This document shows, in pieces, positions 1-6,138 of a stretch of DNA of 10,038 bases (position 1 is the stretch's first letter; every line of letters begins with the position of its first letter). The stretch lies in contig PFHO01000063.1 in the NCBI GenBank assembly GCA_002782345.1, forward strand, positions 2,021 through 12,058. Direction: 5' to 3'. The notes beneath the pieces are model-generated. The model did not search any database, was not told the DNA's origin, and worked only from the letters and a program-made list of their open reading frames with translations. This stretch comes from Candidatus Moranbacteria bacterium CG_4_8_14_3_um_filter_34_16. Lineage in GTDB: Bacteria > Patescibacteriota > Minisyncoccia > Moranbacterales > UBA2206. A program made the translations under genes and the position numbers.

Positions 1-309
1 GGAAAAGGATTGAGAGATCCTTGGCTGGGAATGGAAGAAATCAAAAAAACCGGGTCAGAAAGCATTAGCGGAAGGTATAATAATGTTCAAATTGGTGATC
101 CTTGGTATGATGAAAGTGGTTCCGGTCCAGCGCGATATTATATGAATGGAAAGGAATATGCGGGAAATTGGAAAAAAGATAAATCAAAAATTGACAGCAA
201 ATTGTTTTTTTATGACGAATACGGAAAAGAAATTCAATTTGTTCCCGGTCAAATTTGGGTGGAAATTTTAGAACCCGGTCAAAATCTTAAGTGGGAAGCT
301 AAAGACTAA
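1..309 (+). CDS. DUF3048 (YerB-like) protein, C-terminal end, 5'-truncated by the window
   Basis: The reading frame is open from base 1 and ends at TAA 307-309, so this is the last ~102 residues of a longer gene; the TTG at 10 is unlikely to be the true start. The visible part fits my memory of the C-terminal domain of DUF3048 proteins, typified by the Bacillus lipoprotein YerB. It has a GSGPARYYMNGKEYAGNWKK stretch (variable small-residue turn, then 'N-G-K-x-x-x-G-x-W-K-K'), followed by 'Y-G-K-E-I-x-F-x-P-G-Q-I-W-V-E-I-L' near the end. Family members are typically exported or lipid-anchored cell-envelope proteins of unknown biochemical role. The N-terminus, where a signal peptide would lie, is outside the window, so export cannot be judged. 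No other gene in the window is obviously related. The family call rests on motif resemblance only. Confidence 0.72.
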   Translation, partial: GKGLRDPWLGMEEIKKTGSESISGRYNNVQIGDPWYDESGSGPARYYMNGKEYAGNWKKDKSKIDSKLFFYDEYGKEIQFVPGQIWVEILEPGQNLKWEAKD

Positions 310-556
310 AATAATAACGGAAAAGATTTTTGTGATGGATGTATGGTTTCATACAAGAGGGTTTGCGATTTTAAAAATTTATTTGTGCGACTGACAAAAT
401 AGCGATTGTTACGACTAGACGGTGTCTTTGTAAAAAAAAATAGTTTATTTTTTATACTTTTCCCCTTTTTGGGATATATTTTTTAGAAGGGTGCGCAAAT
501 TATTTTAAAATGAAATTTTCTTGATACTTAAAAAGAATTGTAAATTAATTAATTCT
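310..556. other. Intergenic spacer before holA
   Basis: No convincing gene lies in this 247-bp stretch. Weak signals only. A short stem TCCC/GGGA (461-464 with 471-474, 6-nt loop) followed by a T-rich run to about 484 could be a poor terminator for the DUF3048 gene. A TTGTAA (428-433) and TATACT (453-458) pair separated by 19 bp could be a promoter for holA. In DNA this AT-rich such matches are expected by chance, so neither is listed separately. Confidence 0.4.
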
Positions 557-1534
557 ATGATCATTTTTTTTTATGGCGAAGATGATTTTTGTTCTTCTCA
601 GAAAATTTTTGAGGTGCGAGATAAATATTTATCTTTTGATTCTAGCGGGTCGGGAATAAGCATCTTTGATTTTAGCGAAGAAAAAAATCTGTTGCCCAAA
701 ATAAAAAGTGTTTTTTACACAGCCAATCTATTGGTGTCTAAGAGACTTTTGATAATCAAAAAAGTTATTGAAGCAGGATCTCCTTTGGAACAAAAAGATT
801 TGTTGCAATCTATAAAAAAAAATTATTCTCGGTTAATTTCGGATAAAGATTCGGTGGTTGTTTTTTGGGAAGCTAATCAACCTAAAAAAAATAATGTTTT
901 ATATAAATTTTTCGTTTTAAAAGAAGAAATAAAAAAGCAAAAATTTGAAAAACTAATTGGATTGAGATTAAGTCAATGGATAATAAAAACAATAAAAAAT
1001 ATTGATAACAAAGCTGAAATTTCTCGTTCAGGTTTGGATCAATTGGCAATTTATTGTCAAGGGAACACGAGGCTTATTTTTTCTGAAGTGCAAAAACTTG
1101 TTTCTTACACTGATGGAAAAATAATCACAGAAAAAGAAGTAAGTTTTTTGGTGAAAGCGGAGGTTGAAAATAACATTTTTAAAACAATTGATTTTTTGGG
1201 TGCGGGAAACAAAAAAATGGCACTCCAGCTTTTGCACGAACATTTGATAAAAGGCGATGATCCTTTCTATCTTTTGTCTATGGTTATTTATCAATTTAGA
1301 AATATGTTGAAAATTTCTGATTTAAATCGGATGAATATTTTTTCTGAATATGAAATTTCTCGTGAAACTGGGTTGCATCCTTTTGTCGTCAAAAAAACAA
1401 GCACTCAAATTAAAAATTTTTCTTTTTTAAAATTGAAAAAAATTTATCAAAAACTAGCGGAACTTGATAGAGCGATAAAAATAGGGGAAATAAACATTAT
1501 CTTAGCACTGGATGAGTTTGTTGCCGGAACATAA
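557..1534 (+). CDS. holA: DNA polymerase III subunit delta
   Basis: The 325-aa product is the clamp-loader delta subunit, which opens the beta sliding clamp and works in a complex with DnaX (tau/gamma) and delta'. The N-terminus MIIFFYGEDDF matches the usual delta start, where a hydrophobic strand leads into a 'YGED-F' turn. The middle has the AAA+-like but ATPase-dead fold typical of delta. The C-terminal third shows the delta collar signature: FLGAGNKKMALQLLHEHL, then 'P-F-Y-L-L-x-M-V-I-Y-Q-F-R', 'G-L-H-P-F-V-V-K-K' and 'L-A-E-L-D-R-A-I-K-x-G'. Length fits the family (about 320-350 aa). I chose ATG 557 over an in-frame TTG at 521 because homologues begin at this motif and the 12 extra residues are not conserved-looking. 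No Shine-Dalgarno is visible. Convergence with rpsT echoes the holA-rpsT neighbourhood of many bacteria, such as Bacillus. Confidence 0.9.
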   Translation: MIIFFYGEDDFCSSQKIFEVRDKYLSFDSSGSGISIFDFSEEKNLLPKIKSVFYTANLLVSKRLLIIKKVIEAGSPLEQKDLLQSIKKNYSRLISDKDSVVVFWEANQPKKNNVLYKFFVLKEEIKKQKFEKLIGLRLSQWIIKTIKNIDNKAEISRSGLDQLAIYCQGNTRLIFSEVQKLVSYTDGKIITEKEVSFLVKAEVENNIFKTIDFLGAGNKKMALQLLHEHLIKGDDPFYLLSMVIYQFRNMLKISDLNRMNIFSEYEISRETGLHPFVVKKTSTQIKNFSFLKLKKIYQKLAELDRAIKIGEINIILALDEFVAGT

Positions 1535-1675
1535 AAGAGATAAAGCAAAAAATTTCCAATTTTTTTTTAAAAATCAAAATATAAACGGAAAAACTAAAAA
1601 ACTTTCTTTGGCTCAGAAAAGATTTGTGTATTTCATAAAATTTAACATTCACTAACCTTTTTCAAGAAAATGCAC

Positions 1676-1707
1676 GAATTTTAATTTTTTTTAAAATTCA
1701 TTTTTTT
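1676..1707 (+). terminator. AT-rich hairpin with T tract downstream of holA
   Basis: A perfect 9-bp inverted repeat, GAATTTTAA (1676-1684) and TTAAAATTC (1691-1699), encloses a loop of six T and is followed on the plus strand by A and seven T (1701-1707). This has the layout of an intrinsic terminator for holA, though the stem has almost no G-C pairs. It overlaps the stop codon of the convergent rpsT gene (1698-1700). On the minus strand no T run follows it, so it would favour plus-strand termination. Confidence 0.5.
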
Positions 1708-1967
1708 GCTATTTCTTTGACGGCTTTATTCAGTTTGGATTTATATCGTGCGACTGTATTTTTATGAAGAACTTTTTTTTGCACCGCTTTATCCAAAGCT
1801 TTAACGGCCTTTCTCAACTCTTTACCAGCGGACTGAGAATTTTTTTCTTCAATAGCTTTTTTAGTCGCTTTTATGGCGGAACGAAAAGATCCTTTAATTC
1901 GTTGATTCTTTTGGTTTTTTCGTTCTGTTACTCGCATATATTTCTTAGCTGATTTTTTAATAGGCAC
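1698..1967 (-). CDS. rpsT: 30S ribosomal protein S20
   Basis: The product is about 89 aa, lysine-rich and all-helical. S20 binds 16S rRNA early in assembly of the small subunit. Recognisable S20 features run in order: 'P-I-K-K-S-A-K-K' at the N-terminus, then 'R-V-T-E-R-K-x-Q-K-N-Q-R-I-K-G-S-F-R-S-A-I-K', and the C-terminal 'A-V-K-A-L-D-K-A-V-Q-K-K-V-L-H-K-N-T-V-A-R-Y-K-S-K-L'. The last block (hydrophobic-HKN-A-R-x-KS-L) is the family's most diagnostic stretch. I chose GTG at 1967-1965 because S20 homologues often start 'MPI-KSAKK'. An in-frame TTG at 1985 would add six residues (MNFIKK), and neither start has a Shine-Dalgarno. It is transcribed away from dnaG and towards holA. Confidence 0.9.
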   Translation of the reverse strand: MPIKKSAKKYMRVTERKNQKNQRIKGSFRSAIKATKKAIEEKNSQSAGKELRKAVKALDKAVQKKVLHKNTVARYKSKLNKAVKEIAKK

Positions 1968-1979
1968 TTTTTTAATAAA

Positions 1980-2014
1980 GTTCAATAGGCGAATCTAAAA
2001 TGCGACAATTGAAC
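1980..2014 (-). repeat. 7-bp perfect inverted repeat in the rpsT leader
   Basis: GTTCAAT at 1980-1986 and ATTGAAC at 2008-2014 are perfect inverted copies separated by 21 nt. Read on the minus strand the structure lies in the presumed 5' leader of rpsT, its near arm 13-19 nt before the GTG start and overlapping the alternative TTG start. It could form a stem that affects initiation. S20 is autogenously regulated in Escherichia coli, but a similar role here is inference, and a chance match in AT-rich DNA is possible. Confidence 0.35.
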
Positions 2015-2036
2015 TTGAAAATTTAAAAATTTATTA

Positions 2037-2065
2037 AGATTAACAATCAATTATTTTTAGCACAA
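2037..2065 (-). promoter_or_regulatory. Candidate sigma-70-type promoter for rpsT
   Basis: Read on the minus strand, TTGTGC (2065-2060) and TAATCT (2042-2037) are separated by exactly 17 bp. Each hexamer matches four of six consensus positions. An overlapping alternative uses TTGCCA (2082-2077) with TAAAAA. The location fits a ribosomal-protein gene promoter with a leader of about 60-70 nt, but the base composition makes such matches common. Confidence 0.3.
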
Positions 2066-2245
2066 GAATTATTTTTTGGCAAGAATACGACACTTGAGTT
2101 CAGGAAATAATTGCAATACTTCATTGAAATAACATAAGAATATATGAATAAATTACAAAAAAGCGTTGGCGGATTTAAAATATTAATTTTTATTTTTTTT
2201 AAATATGAACTTTTGAAAAGTATTTTTAGCTTATGAATGTCAATT

Positions 2246-2276
2246 TTGCAATATTTTGCCTATTTGAAGGTATTAT
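2246..2276 (+). promoter_or_regulatory. Candidate promoter for dnaG
   Basis: TTGCAA (2246-2251) and TATTAT (2271-2276) are 19 bp apart, upstream of the dnaG ATG at 2291. The -10-like element is good; the spacing is longer than the optimal 17. Transcription from it would start only a few bases before the ATG, giving a very short or nearly leaderless mRNA, in keeping with the lack of a Shine-Dalgarno there. Confidence 0.35.
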
Positions 2277-2290
2277 AGTACATTAGAATT

Positions 2291-4117
2291 ATGGGAACAG
2301 AAATTGAGGAGATAAAATCTCGATTGAATATTATAGATGTCTTGGGAGAATATATTCGTTTGGAAAAAGCCGGAATTAATTTTAAAGCGGTTTGTCCTTT
2401 CCATAACGAAAAAACCCCCTCTTTTATGGTTAGTGAAGAACGTCAAATGTGGCATTGTTTCGGTTGTCAAAAAGGCGGAGATGTTTTTTCTTTTGTAATG
2501 GAAATGGAAGGAGTGGAATTCAAAGAAGCACTTAGAATATTGGCGGAAAAAGCCGGAATAGAAATTAAAACTTATAATTATCAAAAAAATAAAGAGAGAA
2601 ATAGAACGTTGGAGATTTTAGAAGAAGCTACCATTTTTTGGGAAAAAAGATTATGGGAAAATACGGAAGGAAAAATAGCGTTGAATTATTTGAAAAATAG
2701 AGGACTGCGAAATGAAACTATCAAAAAATTTCGTTTGGGGTATGCTCCTAACGGATGGAAAAATATTTTGGATTTTCTAATTGAAAATGGATACAAAATG
2801 AAAGAAATTGCTCAAGCGGGAATTTTAGTGAAAAAAGAAAAAAAGGAGAACTCTAAAGACGATTCAGGCTACTATGACCGGTTTAGAAATAGAATAATTT
2901 TTCCTATTAGTGATTTTTCTGGGAAAGTTGTGGGATTTTCCGCTCGGGTAACTCCCGGTCAAGATGAATCTCAGGCAAAATATGTCAATACTCCAGAAAC
3001 CGATTTTTATCATAAAAGTCGAATTCTTTACGGTATGGATAAAGCAAAAAATCAGATTAAAAAAAGAGGCTGGGTGCTTTTAGTGGAAGGCAATATGGAT
3101 GTGATCGCTTGTCATCAAGCGGGAATTGAAAATACAGTGGCGGTTTCCGGGACTGCTCTTACGCAAGAACAAGTAGATTTGATAAAAAGATATACAAATA
3201 ATTTGAAAATGTTTTTTGATATGGATAAGGCTGGAGAATCAGCTACTCAAAAAAGTTCCAAACTTTGTTTTAGACGAGAAATAAATGTTAAAATTGTAAC
3301 TCTTCCTAGTGGAAAGGACGCATCTGATTTGGCACGAGAAAGTCCGACAAAGTTGAAAAAGGCAATTGCACAATCTTCGGAAGCAGTTGAATATTTTTTT
3401 CAAAAAGCCTTTTTAAAATTTGACAAGAATGAAGTTATTGGAAAGAAAAAAATAGCTCAATATTTTTTGGAAGTTGTTTCATATTTGGAAAATGATGTGG
3501 AAAAAAATCATTGGTTGAGAAAAATGAGCGAGGCGTTGAATATTTCGGAAATGGCATTGACGGATATGCTTAAAAAAGTTAGTCTAGAAACAGAGGTAGG
3601 CGAAAAAAAGAATGATATTCAAAACAATAAGCTGGATAAAATTTTTTCCAAGCAAGAAACTCTTTTGAATGATTTAATAGGAATAATGTTGATTTATCCA
3701 TTGGCGTGGAAAAAAGGATTGGAAAAAGCGAAACAGGAAGATTTTTCTTTTTTAAAAATGGATTCTCTTTTTTTAGTAATGGCGGAAAAAGGGGAATCTT
3801 GCGGTTTTTCTTTTGACAATTTTACGAAATTTTTAAAAGAAAAACGAGAAATCAAAGAAAGAGCGGAAAAAATTTTTTTTCAAAAAAAATTTCAACTTGA
3901 TTTAAACAATAATTTAATAGAGATAGATAACGTTGATTCGTTGGCAGAATTGGAAAATATTTTAAAAGAATTGAAAAAAGAAAACTTAAAACACAGATTG
4001 ACTCAATTAACGTATGATCTAAAATTGGCGGAAAAAAGAGGAGAAGAGGAAGTTTCTTTGATATTGAGAAAAGAATCGGGAAAAATTTCAGGAGAGTTGG
4101 CGAAAATTATTGGTTGA
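2291..4117 (+). CDS. dnaG: DNA primase
   Basis: DnaG synthesises the RNA primers for replication and is recruited by the replicative helicase. The 608-aa product has all three expected parts. An N-terminal CHC2 zinc ribbon uses C35, H38, C56 and C59 within 'C-P-F-H-N-E-K-T-P-S-F' and 'H-C-F-G-C-Q-K-G-G-D'. The catalytic core includes 'R-F-R-N-R-I-I-F-P-I' (197-206) and the TOPRIM fold: E266 in 'L-L-V-E-G-N-M-D-V' and D310/D312 in 'F-F-D-M-D-K-A-G', the presumed metal ligands. The N-linker 'Y-V-N-T-P-E-T-D-F-Y-H-K' is also typical. The C-terminal ~190 residues are helical, charged and poorly conserved, as expected for the helicase-interacting domain. The start at ATG 2291 places the zinc ribbon where it belongs. 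rpoD follows on the same strand, the classic dnaG-rpoD arrangement. Stop is TGA. Confidence 0.97.
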   Translation: MGTEIEEIKSRLNIIDVLGEYIRLEKAGINFKAVCPFHNEKTPSFMVSEERQMWHCFGCQKGGDVFSFVMEMEGVEFKEALRILAEKAGIEIKTYNYQKNKERNRTLEILEEATIFWEKRLWENTEGKIALNYLKNRGLRNETIKKFRLGYAPNGWKNILDFLIENGYKMKEIAQAGILVKKEKKENSKDDSGYYDRFRNRIIFPISDFSGKVVGFSARVTPGQDESQAKYVNTPETDFYHKSRILYGMDKAKNQIKKRGWVLLVEGNMDVIACHQAGIENTVAVSGTALTQEQVDLIKRYTNNLKMFFDMDKAGESATQKSSKLCFRREINVKIVTLPSGKDASDLARESPTKLKKAIAQSSEAVEYFFQKAFLKFDKNEVIGKKKIAQYFLEVVSYLENDVEKNHWLRKMSEALNISEMALTDMLKKVSLETEVGEKKNDIQNNKLDKIFSKQETLLNDLIGIMLIYPLAWKKGLEKAKQEDFSFLKMDSLFLVMAEKGESCGFSFDNFTKFLKEKREIKERAEKIFFQKKFQLDLNNNLIEIDNVDSLAELENILKELKKENLKHRLTQLTYDLKLAEKRGEEEVSLILRKESGKISGELAKIIG

Positions 4118-4123
4118 TTTTTT

Positions 4124-4151
4124 TTGAAGAAAAGTTAAAGAATTTTATATT
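4124..4151 (+). promoter_or_regulatory. Candidate internal promoter for rpoD
   Basis: TTGAAG (4124-4129) and TATATT (4146-4151) lie 16 bp apart in the gap after dnaG. Initiation would fall near 4158, so the mRNA would begin almost directly with the hairpin at 4162-4180. Having a separate promoter for the sigma gene inside a dnaG-rpoD unit is common in other bacteria. The assignment is by pattern only. Confidence 0.4.
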
Positions 4152-4161
4152 TAACATAAAA

Positions 4162-4180
4162 GACACAAAAAAATTGTGTC
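4162..4180 (+). promoter_or_regulatory. Perfect 7-bp hairpin in the rpoD leader
   Basis: GACACAA (4162-4168) and TTGTGTC (4174-4180) form a perfect stem with a five-A loop, ending 14 nt before the rpoD ATG. It has three G-C pairs, which is unusual in this spacer. No T run follows, so it is not a standard intrinsic terminator. It could be a 5' stabilising or processing hairpin, or a DNA operator palindrome; nothing seen decides between these. Confidence 0.55.
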
Positions 4181-4194
4181 GTTTGAAACTTATT

Positions 4195-5613
4195 ATGGCA
4201 AAAGTCAAAAAAAGAAAAAATGTTCAAAAAAAATCTGTCAAAGAAAGAGCGGTTTTTTTAAAGAAGAAAAAATTGACTAAAAAGAAAATGAAAGACAAAA
4301 CGAAAAAATTAAAATCAAAGAATAAAATTAAAATGAAAAAAAAGATAAAAATGAAAGAAAAGAAAAAAAATCAGATTGGGACAAAAACAAAAAAGCGATC
4401 AATTGGCGTTTCTTCTAAAAATAAAAAAAACCAAAAAAATAAAATTAAAAAATCAAAAAAAGCATCATCCAAAAATAATTTATCTTCAAAAAATAAAATT
4501 CAAAAAGAAAAAGAAATTTTTAGTGATTTCATATATAGAGGAAAACAACGCGGATTTATAACGGAGGACGAAATTTTGCATATCATTCCCGATGCTGAAA
4601 GAGAAATTGAAAAATTAGAGGAGCTTTATAAAATTTTGGAAAAACAAAATATCCGAGTAATCAGTTCGGATGAAATTCTTAGTATGGAAACAGAAAGGCT
4701 TTCTCAAGATTTTGACAAACAAAAAAGCAAAAAAAAATTGGTTGAAGAAAGAGATAAAGAATTAAAGATGGTTGCGGAAGGAAATTCTTCCGATTTAGTG
4801 CAAATGTATTTACGCGAAATTGGACGAGTGGATTTATTATCATTTGTAGAAGAAGTAAGTTTGGCAAAAAGAATTGAAAAAGGAGATATTTCTGCCAAAC
4901 AGCGGCTAACTGAAGCTAACTTGCGTTTGGTAGTCAGTATCGCCAAAAAATATGTAGGAAGATCGCATAATCTTTCTCTTTTAGATTTAATTCAAGAAGG
5001 AAATATTGGTCTTTTTAGAGCGGTAGAAAAATTTGATTATAAAAAAGGATATAAATTTTCCACTTACGCTACTTGGTGGATTCGCCAAGCTGTTACTAGA
5101 GCGCTTGCGGATCAATCTAGAACTATTCGTATTCCGGTGCATATGGTGGAAACAATCAATAAATATACTCAAATAACTCGAAGATTGGTTCAGGATTTGG
5201 GGCGAGAACCTTTGCCGGAGGAAATTGCGGTGGAAATGGGTGTGGAAGTGGAAAAGATCAGACATATTATGAAAATTTCTCAAGAAACGGTTTCTTTGGA
5301 AATTTCTGTGGGAGATTCAGATGATAATAGTGTTTTGGGAGATTTTATAGAAGATACAGAAACAATTATGCCTAATCAAACCGCTTCTCGTAAGATTTTA
5401 GGAGAACATATTCAAGAAATTTTGCAATTTCTTACTCCTCGAGAACAAAAAATCATTAAAATTAGATTTGGATTGGAAGATGGAGTTTCCCATACATTAG
5501 AAGAAGTGGGGCAAGAATTTGGAGTTACCAGGGAAAGAATTCGTCAAATTGAAGCTAAAGCATTGGAAAAAATTCGCGATTTGAAATCTGTCAAAAAGTT
5601 AAAAGATTATTAA
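4195..5613 (+). CDS. rpoD: RNA polymerase primary sigma factor (sigma-70, RpoD/SigA)
   Basis: This 472-aa protein directs RNA polymerase to housekeeping promoters. Residues 1-107 form a tail with about 47 lysines and almost no acidic residues. Residues ~108-165 resemble region 1.1 ('G-F-I-T-E-D-E-I-L', then a helical segment). Region 1.2 follows at ~200-231 ('D-L-V-Q-M-Y-L-R-E-I-G'), and region 2 at ~232-305 contains 'N-L-R-L-V-V-S-I-A-K-K-Y', 'L-D-L-I-Q-E-G-N-I-G-L' and 'Y-A-T-W-W-I-R-Q-A'. Region 3 lies at ~306-385. The C-terminal region 4 has 'L-T-P-R-E-Q-K-I-I-K-I-R-F-G-L' and the -35-binding helix 'V-T-R-E-R-I-R-Q-I-E'. The intact regions 1.2 and 4 identify a group 1 sigma factor. I prefer ATG 4195. 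An in-frame TTG at 4114, overlapping the dnaG stop, would add 27 residues unlike any sigma factor. Long A runs in the lysine-rich part make it prone to sequencing or replication slippage. Confidence 0.95.
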   Translation: MAKVKKRKNVQKKSVKERAVFLKKKKLTKKKMKDKTKKLKSKNKIKMKKKIKMKEKKKNQIGTKTKKRSIGVSSKNKKNQKNKIKKSKKASSKNNLSSKNKIQKEKEIFSDFIYRGKQRGFITEDEILHIIPDAEREIEKLEELYKILEKQNIRVISSDEILSMETERLSQDFDKQKSKKKLVEERDKELKMVAEGNSSDLVQMYLREIGRVDLLSFVEEVSLAKRIEKGDISAKQRLTEANLRLVVSIAKKYVGRSHNLSLLDLIQEGNIGLFRAVEKFDYKKGYKFSTYATWWIRQAVTRALADQSRTIRIPVHMVETINKYTQITRRLVQDLGREPLPEEIAVEMGVEVEKIRHIMKISQETVSLEISVGDSDDNSVLGDFIEDTETIMPNQTASRKILGEHIQEILQFLTPREQKIIKIRFGLEDGVSHTLEEVGQEFGVTRERIRQIEAKALEKIRDLKSVKKLKDY

Positions 5614-5640
5614 TTTTATTCAATATTTTTTAATAATATT

Positions 5641-6120
5641 ATGAAATCTGATATAGTTATTGCACAAGAAACTAAAATGGAACCGATTGTTGAAATTGCT
5701 CAAAAGGCGGGAATTTCAAAAGAATATTTGAATCTTTATGGAAATTATAAGGCCAAAATAAAAGCGGAAATTTGGGAAAAAATAAAAAATAAAAAAAACG
5801 GGAAATTGATTCTAGTCACGGCTTCCAGTCCGACTCCGGCGGGAGAAGGAAAAACCACCACTTCAATCGGATTGGCGCAAGCTTTTTGGAAAATGGGAAA
5901 AAAGGCGATGCTTTCAATCAGAGAACCCTCTATGGGTCCTTGCATGGGAATGAAAGGAGGAGCGACTGGCGGAGGATATTCTCAGGTAATGCCTATGGAA
6001 GATATTAATTTGCATTTTACCGGAGATATTCATGCTGTAACTTCCGCCAATAATTTATTATCTTCAATTATTGATAATCATATTTTTCACGGAAATGAAC
6101 TTCAAATTGATCCCAACTAA
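5641..6120 (+). CDS. fhs: Formate-tetrahydrofolate ligase, N-terminal fragment (interrupted gene)
   Basis: The enzyme makes 10-formyl-THF from formate, THF and ATP. This 159-aa piece begins with the usual 'P-I-V-E-I-A-Q-K-A-G-I' region and 'Y-G-N-Y-K-A-K'. It holds the nucleotide-binding P-loop 'T-P-A-G-E-G-K-T-T-T' at 65-74, then 'R-E-P-S-M-G-P-C-M-G-M-K-G-G-A-T-G-G-G-Y-S-Q-V', and ends in the conserved 'H-G-N-E-L-Q-I-D-P-N'. A TAA at 6118-6120 then stops it, exactly where homologues continue into 'VVWKR'. The next codons in the same frame do read V-V-W-K-R, so a single substitution, for instance from AAA or CAA, explains the break. It starts 27 bp after rpoD; a small AATATT inverted repeat (5622-5627, 5635-5640) covers the bases before the ATG. 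Whether the gene is broken, read through or mis-sequenced cannot be told here. Confidence 0.9.
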   Translation: MKSDIVIAQETKMEPIVEIAQKAGISKEYLNLYGNYKAKIKAEIWEKIKNKKNGKLILVTASSPTPAGEGKTTTSIGLAQAFWKMGKKAMLSIREPSMGPCMGMKGGATGGGYSQVMPMEDINLHFTGDIHAVTSANNLLSSIIDNHIFHGNELQIDPN

Positions 6121-6138
6121 GTAGTTTGGAAAAGGGCG

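Larger units (their letters stand above)
1968..2290. other. Divergent spacer between rpsT and dnaG
   Basis: This 323-bp, very AT-rich stretch separates two divergently transcribed genes and should hold both promoters. I see no ORF or RNA gene in it. Besides the two candidate promoters and the inverted repeat listed separately, it contains T/A homopolymers around 2186-2202 and two near-identical TTTTGC words at 2244-2249 and 2254-2259 upstream of dnaG. No recognisable DnaA box cluster or riboswitch was seen. Confidence 0.5.

Noticed and set aside
521..556. Upstream TTG start for holA
   Set aside because: The family begins at the hydrophobic 'YGED' strand encoded from ATG 557; the 12 extra residues have no support.
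2246..2276. Replication-origin-like AT-rich region before dnaG
   Set aside because: There are no DnaA-box-like repeats and no dnaA or dnaN nearby; the AT content is that of the whole window.
4114..4194. TTG start of rpoD overlapping the dnaG stop (TTGA)
   Set aside because: The added 27 residues have no sigma-factor character, and the ATG at 4195 follows a promoter candidate and hairpin that would otherwise lie in coding sequence. The overlap is attractive for coupling but is likely chance.
6118..6120. Stop-codon reassignment or selenocysteine/pyrrolysine insertion at the fhs break
   Set aside because: The codon is TAA, which is not known to encode those residues, and TAA serves as the normal stop of several neighbouring genes.
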